Shown in pieces: positions 24,560 to 33,302 of a stretch of DNA of 64,000 nt. Below the pieces are notes generated by a model. The model was not told the DNA's origin and ran no database searches. It saw only the letters and a program-made list of their open reading frames with translations. Within the stretch, counting starts at the first letter, position 1. Every line of letters starts with the position of its first letter. This stretch comes from Catellatospora bangladeshensis (GTDB taxonomy: Bacteria; Actinomycetota; Actinomycetes; Mycobacteriales; Micromonosporaceae), in contig NZ_BONF01000020.1 in assembly GCF_016862575.1 (NCBI RefSeq), forward strand, positions 62,001 through 126,000, in the 5' to 3' direction. A program made the position numbers and the translations under genes.

Positions 24560-24878
24560 GGTCACTCCATTCCTTGGGGGTATCCGCCGTGGGCAGGGAC
24601 GCCGTAGCGGTTCGGCAGGAAAAGGCAGGAGCATGGCGGCCTGCCTCTCCCATGCCTGCGCGGCTTCACGCGGCTGGAAGGAGGAGGTGGCTCACGTGAA
24701 GCAAGCACTTCACAATGGCAAATGAAGGGATTGTTTAGGGATGGCCCGGACACGGGAGGACTCTGTCGTGGCTGCCGTGTCGCAGCGCGACATGGACATG
24801 TCACGATGGTGCCAGTGCCGCTCAGCCGAACGGTTGATGTGTAGCTGGCAGTGACTCTGATCAAGAAATGCCCGGACG
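24560..24878. other. Intergenic region upstream of the M6 protease
   Basis: About 320 nt without a convincing gene between the acsA terminator and the protease start. It holds the protease ribosome site (24564-24570 on the minus strand), an inverted repeat GTGAAG-N6-CTTCAC (24696-24713) and the A/T-richest stretch nearby (24712-24740), where the promoter is most likely. Confidence 0.5.
24696..24713. promoter_or_regulatory. Inverted repeat upstream of M6 protease
   Basis: GTGAAG-CAAGCA-CTTCAC, 6+6 palindrome 137-154 nt before the protease start, next to the most A/T-rich sequence of the region. Candidate operator; not similar to the TTGCA-N6-TGCAA boxes. Confidence 0.4.
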
Positions 24879-24922
24879 GCGAGAGGGGCGGCCACCGGAA
24901 TCCCGGTGACCGCCCCTCTCGC
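24879..24922. terminator. acsA terminator hairpin
   Basis: 20-bp stem (one mismatch) GCGAGAGGGGCGGCCACCGG / CCGGTGACCGCCCCTCTCGC with loop AATC, 10 nt after the acsA stop on the minus strand. Confidence 0.8.
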
Positions 24923-24932
24923 GGATGCGCTG

Positions 24933-26885
24933 TCAGTCCTCGTCGGACTTGCCGGACTGCATGCCTGCCGCGATCAGGTTCATCACGGCGGAGTCCTGCA
25001 GCGTGGTCACGTCGCCCAGCGAGCGGTTCTCCGCCACGTCACGCAGCAGGCGCCGCATGATCTTGCCGGAGCGCGTCTTCGGCAGCTCGGCGACCAGCAT
25101 GATCTGGCGCGGCTTGCAGATCGGGCCGAGCGTCTTGGAGACGTGCTCGCGCAGCTCCGCCACGCCGACGTCGGCGCCGCCCTTGAGGATGACGAAGGCG
25201 ACGATGGCCTGGCCGGTGGTCGGGTCGGTGGCGCCGACGACCGCCGCCTCCGCGACCGCGGGGTGGCCGACCAGCGCCGACTCGACCTCGGTGGTGGAGA
25301 TGTTGTGCCCGGACACGAGCATGACGTCGTCGACCCGGCCCAGCAGCCAGATCGCGCCGTCCTCGTCGCGCTTGGCGCCGTCACCCGCGAAGTAGAAGCC
25401 CTGCTCCGCGAAGCGCGCCCAGTACGTCTCGATGAAGCGCTTGTCGTCGCCCCAGATGGTGCGCAGCATCGACGGCCACGGGCCGGTCAGCGCCAGGTAA
25501 CCGCCGCCGCCGTTGCCCACGATCGAGCCGTCGTCGGCCACCACCTCGGCCTTGATGCCCGGCAGCGGGCCCATCGCCGAACCCGGCTTGCAGTTCGTGA
25601 CGCCCGGCAGCGGCGAGATCATGATGGCGCCGGTCTCGGTCTGCCACCAGGTGTCCACGATCGGGCACCGGTCGCCGCCGATGTGCTTGCGGTACCACAT
25701 CCACGCCTCGGGGTTGATCGGCTCGCCGACCGAGCCGAGCAGCCGCAGCGAGCTGAGGTCGAACTGCGCCGGGATGTCGTCGCCCCACTTGGCGAACGTG
25801 CGGATCGCGGTGGGCGCGGTGTAGAGGATCGTGACGCGGTACTTCTCGACGATCTCCCAGAACCGGCCGCGGTGCGGGGTGTCCGGGGTGCCCTCGTACA
25901 TCACCTGGGTGGCGCCGTTGGACAGCGGGCCGTACACGATGTAGCTGTGCCCGGTGACCCAGCCGATGTCGGCCGTGCACCAGTAGACGTCGGTCTCCGG
26001 CTTCAGGTCGAACACCGCGTGGTGGGTGTACGAGGCCTGCGTCAGGTAACCGCCTGTGGTGTGCAGGATGCCCTTCGGGCGCGCGGTGGTGCCCGAGGTG
26101 TAGAGGATGAACAGCGGGTGCTCGCTGTCGAACGGCTGCGCCTCGTGCTCGGCCGACGCCGTGGCCACCACGTCGTGCCACCACACGTCCCGGCTGTCGT
26201 CCCAGGCGACGTCCTGGCCGGTGCGGCGCACCACGAGGACCTTCTCGACGGTCGGGCACTCGGCCACGGACTCGTCCACGGTGGGCTTGAGCGCGCTGGG
26301 CGCCCCGCGGCGGTAACCGCCGTCCGCGGTGATGACGACCTTCGCGCTCGCGTCCTGGATCCGGCCGGCCAGCGCGTCCTTGCTGAAACCGCCGAACACC
26401 ACCGAGTGCGTGGCACCGATGCGAGCACACGCCAGCATGGCGACCGCCGCCTCGGGAATCATCGGCATGTAGATCGCGACCCGGTCTCCGGCGCTGACAC
26501 CGAGGTCCGTCAGGGCGTTGGCCGCCCGGCACACCTCGGCGTGCAGATCGGCGTAGGTGATGGTGCGGGTGTCGCCCGGCTCGCCCTCCCAGTGGATGGC
26601 GACGCGGTCGCCCAGGCCGTTGGCCAGGTGCCGGTCCAGGCAGTTGTACGCGATGTTGAGCTGCCCGCCCACGAACCACTTCGCGAACGGCGGGTTCGAC
26701 CAGTCCAGCACCTCGTCCCACGGGCGCGCCCAGTCCAGCCGCTTGGCCTGCGTCTCCCAGAAACCCAGCCGGTCCGCCTCGGCCTGCGCGTACGCCTCGG
26801 CCGTGACGTTCGCCGAGGCGGCGATCTCCGCCGGCGGTGGGAACTGCCGCGTCTCGTGCAACAGGTTCTCGAGGGTCTCGCTCAC
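24933..26885 (-). CDS. acsA: Acetyl-CoA synthetase
   Basis: 650 residues, the usual length. It forms acetyl-CoA from acetate, ATP and CoA in the cytoplasm through an acetyl-adenylate. Motifs are [20 protein letters not shown] (P-loop-like adenylation motif), [10 protein letters not shown] and the C-terminal catalytic-lysine block [15 protein letters not shown], whose Lys is acetylated in known homologues. The N-terminal ACAS domain is intact. Start is GTG 26885 with GGGAGG 7 nt upstream. It is divergent from the degenerate Fic gene; its 3' end has a strong hairpin terminator. Confidence 0.96.
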   Translation of the reverse strand: MSETLENLLHETRQFPPPAEIAASANVTAEAYAQAEADRLGFWETQAKRLDWARPWDEVLDWSNPPFAKWFVGGQLNIAYNCLDRHLANGLGDRVAIHWEGEPGDTRTITYADLHAEVCRAANALTDLGVSAGDRVAIYMPMIPEAAVAMLACARIGATHSVVFGGFSKDALAGRIQDASAKVVITADGGYRRGAPSALKPTVDESVAECPTVEKVLVVRRTGQDVAWDDSRDVWWHDVVATASAEHEAQPFDSEHPLFILYTSGTTARPKGILHTTGGYLTQASYTHHAVFDLKPETDVYWCTADIGWVTGHSYIVYGPLSNGATQVMYEGTPDTPHRGRFWEIVEKYRVTILYTAPTAIRTFAKWGDDIPAQFDLSSLRLLGSVGEPINPEAWMWYRKHIGGDRCPIVDTWWQTETGAIMISPLPGVTNCKPGSAMGPLPGIKAEVVADDGSIVGNGGGGYLALTGPWPSMLRTIWGDDKRFIETYWARFAEQGFYFAGDGAKRDEDGAIWLLGRVDDVMLVSGHNISTTEVESALVGHPAVAEAAVVGATDPTTGQAIVAFVILKGGADVGVAELREHVSKTLGPICKPRQIMLVAELPKTRSGKIMRRLLRDVAENRSLGDVTTLQDSAVMNLIAAGMQSGKSDED

Positions 26886-27014
26886 TGCGGCGCCTCCCTA
26901 GGGGTGAATTGACGGCTCATGCCCTGTGACGTGGGTCTCCGGGTGATGTTACGGCCAGATGACCCGGCTTTACAGTAAGGGTCCCTAACTATTTTGTTGG
27001 GATAGCCTCCGGCT

Positions 27015-27752
27015 GTGACTATGGATCCGTTGGCCCCGCTGCTGAAACTGGCCGATGTCGAATCTGCGGTGAATGGCGCGCGCGCTGCGGTGGACGGCGC
27101 GTACAAACACCGCGCGCTGCGGCGCCAGGGCGGCGCGGTGGCAGCGGAGATCAGCCTGCGCTGCGCGGTGGCCAGCGCCGCCCTCGAAGGGCACCGGTAC
27201 GAGCTGAGCGACGTGCGCGGCGGCACGGTGCTGGACGCGGTGCTGCAGGGGGCGCTGCGGGTCGCCGAGGCGCTGCCCGGCCTGCACCAGACCTGGCAGA
27301 CCGCCCCCCGGCAGGTGCTGGCGCGGCTGCACCTGCTGGCCGGCACCGGTGTGCTGCCCGACGCCGTGCTGGGCCGGCCGGATCCGGAGAGCGCCGGCCG
27401 CCTGGACACCCTGCTCCAGATCGTCACGGGTCAGGCCGGGGATCCGCTGATCCGGGCTGCCGTGGTGCACGGTGAGCTGCTGGCGCTGCGCGCCTTCCCC
27501 GGGGTCAACGGCGTGGTGGCCCGGGCCGCCGGCCGGCTCACCCTGGTCGGCAGCGGGTTCGACCCGCGCGGCCTGATCGCGCTGGAGGTCGCGCAGCTGG
27601 CCCGCGAGCCGGAGTATGTCGGTGCGGCGGGTGCCTTCGCCACCGGGACACCCGACGGCCTGCGCTCCTGGCTGCGTCATTACGCCACCGCGGTCACCGG
27701 GGGCGCGGAGGAGATCGCCGTGGTAGGCGACGCGGTGCTGGCCTCGGCCTGA
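27015..27752 (+). CDS. Fic-fold protein with degenerate catalytic motif
   Basis: 245 residues. Residues 54-59 read SAALEG, which fits the Fic inhibitory-helix motif (S/T-x3-E-G), and residues 158-170 (LRAFPGVNGVVAR) align with the Fic core HPFxDGNGRxxR, but the catalytic His is replaced by Arg (R159), and D/GNGR is reduced to VNG; the final R170 remains. AMP-transfer activity is therefore unlikely. In Micromonospora-type genomes I recall such proteins being annotated loosely as oxidoreductase. GTG 27015 or ATG 27021 may start it; no ribosome site is visible, and TAGCCT at 27003-27008 would give a leaderless GTG start. Divergent from acsA, which might be its functional partner (inference). Confidence 0.6.
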   Translation: MTMDPLAPLLKLADVESAVNGARAAVDGAYKHRALRRQGGAVAAEISLRCAVASAALEGHRYELSDVRGGTVLDAVLQGALRVAEALPGLHQTWQTAPRQVLARLHLLAGTGVLPDAVLGRPDPESAGRLDTLLQIVTGQAGDPLIRAAVVHGELLALRAFPGVNGVVARAAGRLTLVGSGFDPRGLIALEVAQLAREPEYVGAAGAFATGTPDGLRSWLRHYATAVTGGAEEIAVVGDAVLASA

Positions 27753-28064
27753 CCGTTTCCCTCCGGACAATATGGATGGCGCCGCACTGGGCGGCGCCAT
27801 CGCGCACGTCCTGCCGGGGTACCAAGCGTGCACCCTTTGCCAAACGGCCCACAGCCGACCCGAAGGTCATGCTGCGACTATGCCTTCACGACGGCTAGAT
27901 CGCGCGTGGGTGCCCGGAGGCCGTGCCCGAAAGCCGGCTTCTGCCAGCTACTTCCAGCTGCAGAACGCTTTCGTACTCACTTTTCTACGCCCGTTTCGGG
28001 GTGATGGCCAGGGTTCACGCCGAATGTGTGACTGGTGTGGCTGTTGTGGCAGCCGAATCACCCA
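27753..28064. other. Intergenic region with terminator hairpin
   Basis: 312 nt between convergent genes. A perfect 11-bp hairpin GATGGCGCCGC / GCGGCGCCATC with a 5-nt loop at 27775-27801 ends the Fic-like gene. Beyond it (27803-28064) I see no gene, RNA or strong structure. Confidence 0.6.
27775..27801. terminator. Terminator hairpin of the Fic-like gene
   Basis: Perfect 11-bp stem, 22 nt after the stop codon, without T-run; actinobacterial terminators often lack one. Confidence 0.6.
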
Positions 28065-28889
28065 TCAGGGGGCAGAAGCCGCGGCGCGTGCCCGCCTGCG
28101 GCGGCCGTACCACGCGATGCCGATGGCGACGCCGACACCTAGACCCAGTGCGGCGGCGACGGGGACGGCGGGCCGGTTGCGCAGCCGGCGGCCCAGCGGG
28201 ATCGGGTGGCGGAACTCCAGCACCGGCCAGTGCCGCTCGTTGGCTTCGCGGCGCAGCGCCTTGTCCGGGTTGACCGCGCTCGGGTGGCCCACCGCGGACA
28301 GCAGCGGGATATCGGAGACGGAGTCGGAGTACGCGTAGCACTCGCTGAGGTCGTAACCGCGTTCGGCGGCGAGCTTGCGCACCGCCTCGACCTTGCCGGG
28401 ACCGGCCGCGTAGAACTCGATCTCGCCGGTGTACTGGCCCTCGGCGACCTTCATCCGGGTCGCGATGACGTCGCTGACCCCGAGCTGCGCGCCGATCGGC
28501 TGCACCATCTCCTCGCCGGAGGCGGACACCAGCACGATGTCCCGCCCGGCCGCCTGATGCTCCTCGATCAGGGTGGCGGCCTCGGCGTAGATGTACGGGT
28601 CGATCAGCTCGTGCAGCGTCTCGTTGACGATCTGCCGGACCTGGTCGACGCGCCAGCCCTTGACCAGCTCGGCCATGTAGTCGCGGGTGCGCACCATGGC
28701 CTGGTCGTCGGCGCCGGAGCGCTTGAACATGAACTGAGCGAACGCCGTCTTAACGACGTCACGCTTAGTGATCAGACCGTCACGATAGAACGGTCTGCCG
28801 AACGCCAGCGCGCTCGATGTCGCGATGACGGTCTTGTCCAGGTCGAAAAACGCGGCGCTGCGGCCCACGGTCGGAGTGTAGCGGGGCAT
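28065..28889 (-). CDS. HAD-superfamily phosphatase with C-terminal membrane anchor
   Basis: 274 residues of the HAD-IB (SerB-like) group. Motif I is FFDLDKTV, motif II is LVSASGE, a conserved Lys lies in GKVEAVRKL, and motif IV is YSDSVSDIPLL. A helical cap lies between motifs I and II. One hydrophobic helix near 237-258 (VPVAAALGLGVGVAIGIAWYG) and a basic tail anchor it to the membrane. The homologue lies next to ssd and the 6C RNA in mycobacteria and Streptomyces, and the same divergent arrangement is present here. Substrate unknown. ATG 28889 has only CGGGACGG upstream; an internal GTG at residue 8 is also possible. Confidence 0.88.
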   Translation of the reverse strand: MPRYTPTVGRSAAFFDLDKTVIATSSALAFGRPFYRDGLITKRDVVKTAFAQFMFKRSGADDQAMVRTRDYMAELVKGWRVDQVRQIVNETLHELIDPYIYAEAATLIEEHQAAGRDIVLVSASGEEMVQPIGAQLGVSDVIATRMKVAEGQYTGEIEFYAAGPGKVEAVRKLAAERGYDLSECYAYSDSVSDIPLLSAVGHPSAVNPDKALRREANERHWPVLEFRHPIPLGRRLRNRPAVPVAAALGLGVGVAIGIAWYGRRRRARAAASAP

Positions 28890-29058
28890 CCGTCCCGGTG
28901 GCGTGCGGCCACCGCCCGGCGTACCGGCGGACGTGCGGCTACTGATCGACCACTCAGTGATTGCGCAGCGTAGGATCTTGGGGTCATCTACGGCGTGTCG
29001 GCGCGTGTCGGGCAGGATGCCCCTCGACGGCGTGCCGTCCGGTCAGGCATGCTTTCGC

Positions 29059-29175
29059 AAACAGCCCTCAGCGGTTGCCTCCCCCCCCGCGACCGCTGAG
29101 CGGGTTCCGGCTCACCATCCCCCCTGAGGGCCGGTCCCCAAGGACGGCCCCCGTCTCCCCGGACGGGGGTCGTCG
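29059..29175 (+). ncRNA. 6C RNA (B11-like small RNA)
   Basis: Two hairpins with runs of C in their loops followed by a terminator-like hairpin, the definition of the actinobacterial 6C RNA. Hairpin 1: TCAGCGGT (29068-29075) / ACCGCTGA (29092-29099) with eight C in the loop (29081-29088). Hairpin 2: CCGGCTCA (29107-29114) / TGAG-GG-CCGG (29125-29134) with exactly six C (29119-29124). Terminator: 12-nt arms 29144-29155 / 29162-29173 with one mismatch. Its place, between the HAD phosphatase and ssd and co-oriented with ssd, is that of mycobacterial B11. In mycobacteria B11 is a C-rich regulator of GC-rich ribosome sites; ends here are approximate (a CATGCT at 29048 may be the -10 box). Confidence 0.85.
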
Positions 29176-29310
29176 TCATTCGGGGGGTACGCCGAACGCC
29201 ATAGCAGATCCACCCCTTGATCAGGCGGTTGTCCCCAAGCGCAGCGATGTCCACAAGCGAGGCGTGCGCGCCGTGGCGTCCGCATCGGACAGCGGCGCAC
29301 AGTGCCCGGC
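29176..29310 (+). other. Region between 6C RNA and ssd
   Basis: 135 nt, presumed promoter of the ssd-tad operon. Two sequences near 29230 and 29248 resemble DnaA boxes by chance (see rejected items). No ribosome site stands before the ssd ATG. Confidence 0.35.
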
Positions 29311-30411
29311 ATGACCCGCTCGACCGCCCGCCGCCGCGAAGCCGCCCGCGCCCTGCTCGTCACCGCCGACCCCGACCTGCTCGACGACCTGCTGCGGCTC
29401 GGCTCCGCCGCGGGCGTGGAGCTGGAGGTCGCGCACGACCTGCCCGCCGCCCGCCCGCGCTACGGCCCCGCGCCGGTCGTGCTCATCGGCGGCGACCTGG
29501 CCGACGGCTGCCTGCGGGCGCGGCTGCCCCGGCGGCCCGGGGTCGTCGTGGTGTGCCGCGACGCCGCCGACCCGCGGCCCTGGGACCTCGCCCAGCCGCT
29601 CGGCGCCGAACACGTCGCCCTGCTGCCCGCCGCCGAGACCTGGCTGGTCGAGCGGCTCGCCGGGATCGGCCGCGGCCCCGCTCCCGGTGCCGGGCGGGTC
29701 ATCGCCGTGCTCGGCGGCCGGGGCGGTGCCGGCGCCAGCGTGCTGGCCGCCGGGCTCGCCGTCACCGCCTGCCGCGTCCCGCTGCGCACCCTGCTGATCG
29801 ACGCGGACCCGCTGGGCGGCGGCGCCGACCTGCTGCTCGGCTGGGAGGAGCTGCGCGGCCTGCGCTGGCCGCAGCTCGCCCGCGCCAGCGGCCCGGTCGA
29901 CCCCGCCGCGCTCGTCGACGCGCTGCCCCGCCGCGGCGACCTCGTCGTGCTGTCGTGCGCCCGCGACATCCCCGACGAGGAGACGCCGGTCGCCCCCGCG
30001 CTGCCGGCCGACGCCATGGCCGTCGCCCTCGACGCCGGACGGCGCGGCCGGGACCTCGTCGTGGTCGACCTGCCCCGGCGCCTCGACGAGGCCGCGGCGG
30101 TGGTGCTCCAGGACGCCGACCGGGTGCTGCTCGTCGTGCCCGCCGAGCTGCGCGCGGCCGCCGCGGCGGCCCGGGTCGCCGACGTCGCGCTGGCGTACCG
30201 GCGGGAGCTGTCCCTGGTGGTCCGCGAACCGGCGCCGGGGCGGCTCAGCGCCGCCGAACTGGCCCGCGCGGTGGGCCTGCCGCTGGCCGGCACGCTGCGC
30301 CCCGAGCCCCGGCTCGCGGCCGCCCTGGAACGCGGCGAGGCGCCGGGCTCCGCCGCCCGCGGCCCGCTGGCCACCCTGTGCGGCCGCCTCATCCGCGAGG
30401 TCCTGCCGTGA
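29311..30411 (+). CDS. ssd: Septum site-determining / pilus ATPase-like protein Ssd
   Basis: 366 residues (369 if GTG 29302 is used), a MinD/CpaE-like protein as found at the head of actinobacterial tad operons. The centre holds VIAVLGGRGGAGASVLAAGLA, a Walker A-like loop in which the usual Lys is lacking, as in Ssd, and LLIDADPLGGGADLLLG as the deviant A' motif. The N-terminal third resembles a receiver-like domain. Homologues affect septum placement and dormancy in mycobacteria; the link to the Flp pilus genes suggests a role in polar pilus assembly. It is followed after 40 nt by the TadA ATPase. Confidence 0.82.
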   Translation: MTRSTARRREAARALLVTADPDLLDDLLRLGSAAGVELEVAHDLPAARPRYGPAPVVLIGGDLADGCLRARLPRRPGVVVVCRDAADPRPWDLAQPLGAEHVALLPAAETWLVERLAGIGRGPAPGAGRVIAVLGGRGGAGASVLAAGLAVTACRVPLRTLLIDADPLGGGADLLLGWEELRGLRWPQLARASGPVDPAALVDALPRRGDLVVLSCARDIPDEETPVAPALPADAMAVALDAGRRGRDLVVVDLPRRLDEAAAVVLQDADRVLLVVPAELRAAAAAARVADVALAYRRELSLVVREPAPGRLSAAELARAVGLPLAGTLRPEPRLAAALERGEAPGSAARGPLATLCGRLIREVLP

Positions 30412-30451
30412 TCTGGCTGCTCACCGATGCGGCGCGTACGGGCGGCGAGCC

Positions 30452-31480
30452 GTGACGGCCGAGCGCACCGTGCCCGCCGAGCTCGCCGGGACCGGGCCGC
30501 TCGGACCGCTGCTGGCCGCGCCCGACGTCACCGACGTGCTGGTCAACGGGGTGCAGGTGTGGACCGATCGGGGGTCCGGGCTGGTCCGCGAGCCGGTCAC
30601 CATGCCGTCCGCGGAGTCCGTACGGCGGCTCGCGCAGCGGCTCGCGGCGGCCTGCGGGCGGCGGCTCGACGACGGGCAGCCGTTCGTGGACGCCCGGCTC
30701 GCCGACGGCACCCGGCTGCACGCGGTGCTGCCCCCGGTGGCGACCGCCGGGCCGTACCTGTCCCTGCGCACCTTCCGGCAGCGCCCGATGGGCCTGGCCG
30801 AGCTGGTCCGGCCCGAACTCGCCGAGCTGCTCGCCGCGGTGGTCGCGGCCCGGCTCACGTTCCTCGTCTCCGGCGGCACCGGCTCCGGCAAGACCACGCT
30901 GCTCGGCGCGCTGCTCGGGCTGGTGCCCGGCCGCGAGCGGATCGTGCTCGTCGAGGACTCCGCCGAGCTGCGCCCCGCCCACCCGCACGTGGTCGCCCTG
31001 CAGACCCGCACCTCCAACGTGGAGGGAGCCGGCGTGGTCGGCCTCGCCGAGCTGGTCCGGCAGGCGCTGCGGATGCGGCCCGACCGGCTCGTCGTCGGCG
31101 AGTGCCGCGGCGCCGAGGTGGTCGACCTGCTGGCCGCCCTGAACACCGGGCACGAGGGCAGCGCGGGCACGCTGCATGCGAACACCCCCGCCGACGTGCC
31201 CGCCCGCCTGGAGGCGCTCGGCCTGCTCGGCGGCCTGCCCCGCCCGGCCCTGCACGCCCAGGTCGCCGCAGCGGTGCGGGTGCTGCTGCACCTGCGGCGC
31301 ACCGCCACGGGCCGGGTGCTCGACGCCGTCTGCCTGCTCACCGCCGAGGGACCGGAGCGCCTCGTCACCGCCCGGCCGGTGTGGCGGCGCGCCGACGGCA
31401 TCCGCCCCGGCGCCGCCGACCTGTGCCACCTGCTGCGCGAACGCGACACCGTCCCGCCTGCCTGGCTGGCGGCCCGATGA
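30452..31480 (+). CDS. tadA: TadA/CpaF-type secretion ATPase
   Basis: 342-residue hexameric ATPase that powers Flp/Tad pilus assembly at the cytoplasmic membrane face. The Walker A is VSGGTGSGKTTLLGAL, the Walker B/Asp box is RIVLVEDSAELRP, and RMRPDRLVVGECRGAEVVD is the classic secretion-ATPase signature; HANTPADVPARLEAL is the His box. The N-terminal domain is short (about 110 residues), as normal in actinobacteria. GTG 30452 has only weak upstream purines. Its stop overlaps the next ATG (ATGA). Confidence 0.92.
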   Translation: MTAERTVPAELAGTGPLGPLLAAPDVTDVLVNGVQVWTDRGSGLVREPVTMPSAESVRRLAQRLAAACGRRLDDGQPFVDARLADGTRLHAVLPPVATAGPYLSLRTFRQRPMGLAELVRPELAELLAAVVAARLTFLVSGGTGSGKTTLLGALLGLVPGRERIVLVEDSAELRPAHPHVVALQTRTSNVEGAGVVGLAELVRQALRMRPDRLVVGECRGAEVVDLLAALNTGHEGSAGTLHANTPADVPARLEALGLLGGLPRPALHAQVAAAVRVLLHLRRTATGRVLDAVCLLTAEGPERLVTARPVWRRADGIRPGAADLCHLLRERDTVPPAWLAAR

Positions 31481-32856
31481 GGGACCAGGCACCGGCCCGC
31501 CGTATCGGACGGGCGAGGACACGCGACAGGCTCGCCGCACTCGGCGCACCCGGGCCGGGTGCGAGTGGCGGATCCGGCGGGCGCGATCCGGATCGGCCGG
31601 CGGTCTCCCGGCGGCTGATCCGACTGCTGGCGATTGCCGCCGGGCTGGTCGCGGGACTGCTCGCGCGTTCGCCCGTGGCGGCGCTGATCGTCGCCGGGTA
31701 TGCCCTGCTCGGCGGCCGGCTGTGGCGCGAGCACCGACGTGGCCGCGGTGCCGCCCGGCAGCGCGCCGACTCGCTCGACCTGGTCGGCGCGGCCGCCGCC
31801 GAGCTGCGCGCCGGTGCCGTCGGCGGGCTCGGCGGCGTGCTGCTGCTGCCCGACACCGAGCTGGACCGGCTCGTCCACGCCGCACGCAGGCTGGCCGACG
31901 GCACCGGCGCGCCACTGGCCGACCTGCTCGAACGGCTCGAAGCGCAGAGCCGGGCCGCCGACCGGGCCGACGCCGCCGCCGCCGCGCAGGCCGCGGGTGC
32001 GCAGCTCACGGCGGTGCTGCTGGCCGCGCTGCCGGTGGGCGGGCTCGGGCTCGGCTATCTGATCGGGGTCGACCCGCTGCGGATCCTGCTGCACACGCCG
32101 GTCGGTGTCGGCTGCGCCTGCGGTGCCGCCGTGCTCCAGGCCGCCGGGCTCGCCTGGACACGCCGCGTGCAGGGCGCCCCGCCATCGCGGGCGGCGACGG
32201 GCGGCGGGTCGGTCCGGCGTCGGCTGCGCCGGCTGCGACTGCGTCACCTCCCGGAAAGGCCGTCCCCGCGTACGCCATGGCTGCTCGGGCTGGTCGCGGG
32301 CGGTGCCGTGGGCGCACTGCTGCCGACAGTGCCGGGAGTCGTCTGCGGAGCGCTGGTCGCGGCGGTGACGGTGGCGGTGCTGCGGCGGATGGAACCCGCG
32401 GCGGTCCGGACCGAACGGGTGCAGGTGCTCGCCGACCTGCCCTGGGCGGTCGACCTGGTGGGGGCGGCGCTGCGGGCCGGTGCGCCGCTCGACGGCGCGG
32501 TGCTCGCCGTCGCGGCCGCGCTCGACGGGCCTGCCGCGGCGCGCCTGCAGCGCATCGGGCGCAGCCTGCGGCTGGGCGCCACGCCCGCCGAGGCCTGGCA
32601 GCACCTCGCCGACCTGGCACCCGCCCGGCGCCTGATCGCCGCCGCCGAACGCAGCTCCGCCAGCGGATCAGCCCTGGCCGGAGCGCTCCACCGGTGCGCC
32701 GACGACCTGCGCGCCGATGCCGCCGTACGCCGCCAGGCCGGTGCCCAGCGCGCCGGTGTGCTCATCGTGCTCCCCCTCGGCCTGTGCTTCCTGCCGGCCT
32801 TCGTGCTCGCCGGCCTGGTGCCGGTGGTCCTCGCCGTGCTCGGCGAGGTGCTCTGA
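31477..32856 (+). CDS. TadB-TadC fusion, Flp pilus membrane platform
   Basis: 459 residues that contain two T2SF/GspF domains in one frame. The first (about 85-235) has LDLVGAAAAELRAGAVGGLG and a pair of hydrophobic helices (TAVLLAALPVGGLGLGYLIG and the following LLHTPVGVGCACGAAVL); the second (about 310-459) has LPWAVDLVGAALRAGAPLDG and a C-terminal helix pair. In most actinomycetes TadB and TadC are separate genes, so this looks like a fused version; no stop or frame slip is visible at the junction (residues about 240-290, rich in Arg). The ATG overlaps the tadA stop. Two additional N-terminal helices (about 47-75) occur before the first domain. Confidence 0.82.
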   Translation: MRDQAPARRIGRARTRDRLAALGAPGPGASGGSGGRDPDRPAVSRRLIRLLAIAAGLVAGLLARSPVAALIVAGYALLGGRLWREHRRGRGAARQRADSLDLVGAAAAELRAGAVGGLGGVLLLPDTELDRLVHAARRLADGTGAPLADLLERLEAQSRAADRADAAAAAQAAGAQLTAVLLAALPVGGLGLGYLIGVDPLRILLHTPVGVGCACGAAVLQAAGLAWTRRVQGAPPSRAATGGGSVRRRLRRLRLRHLPERPSPRTPWLLGLVAGGAVGALLPTVPGVVCGALVAAVTVAVLRRMEPAAVRTERVQVLADLPWAVDLVGAALRAGAPLDGAVLAVAAALDGPAAARLQRIGRSLRLGATPAEAWQHLADLAPARRLIAAAERSSASGSALAGALHRCADDLRADAAVRRQAGAQRAGVLIVLPLGLCFLPAFVLAGLVPVVLAVLGEVL

Positions 32857-32873
32857 ACGAGAGGAGATCAATC

Positions 32874-33302
32874 ATGACCCTGACCGACTCGACGGAGACG
32901 GCGGCACAGCCGTCGCCCGCCGCGCTCGCCTCCGACGCCCGGCGGCAGCTCCGGCCGCCCGTCCCCGCCGCCGCGGAGATGCGCGACGCAGGCCTCGCCG
33001 CGCCGGCGGTAGGGGACGAAACCGTCCCCGCAGACGGCGGTGCGGGCCTTGCCGAAGCCGTCCCCGCGGACGGTGGCGCGGGCCTTGCCGAAGCCGAACC
33101 CGCCGACGGTGGGGCCGGTCGCGACGAAGGCGACGCCGCCGGCACCGGGCCGCGGAGCGCGCCTGACGCCGGGATGAACACCGCCGAGTACGCGGTCGGC
33201 ACGCTGGCCGCGGTGGCCTTCGCCGGGATCCTGCTCAAGGTGCTGACCAGCGACAGCGTGCAGGCGGCACTGGCCGGGGTGATCCAGCGGGCGCTCGGGT
33301 GA
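32874..33302 (+). CDS. DUF4244 Flp-pilin-like protein with internal 12-residue repeats
   Basis: 142 residues. The C-terminal third (MNTAEYAVGTLAAVAFAGIL, then LKVLTS) matches the DUF4244 signature of small proteins in actinobacterial tad operons, which resemble the Flp pilin core with the hydrophobic segment following a TAEYA motif. The N-terminal part is unusually long and carries three 12-residue repeats of the type VPADGGAGLAEA (about residues 51-86; 36-nt DNA units at 33024-33131). The ATG at 32874 has GAGGAG about 7 nt upstream. The stop overlaps the next GTG. Confidence 0.8.
   Translation: MTLTDSTETAAQPSPAALASDARRQLRPPVPAAAEMRDAGLAAPAVGDETVPADGGAGLAEAVPADGGAGLAEAEPADGGAGRDEGDAAGTGPRSAPDAGMNTAEYAVGTLAAVAFAGILLKVLTSDSVQAALAGVIQRALG

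Noticed and set aside
24696-24725. Nine-codon ORF after a GGAGGAGG on the plus strand upstream of the M6 protease
   Set aside because: Opposite strand to both neighbours and coincident with a palindrome; no downstream gene to control.
29229-29257. DnaA-box-like TTGTCCCCA and ATGTCCACA near ssd
   Set aside because: Only two imperfect boxes, no cluster, no dnaA/dnaN genes nearby; chance match.
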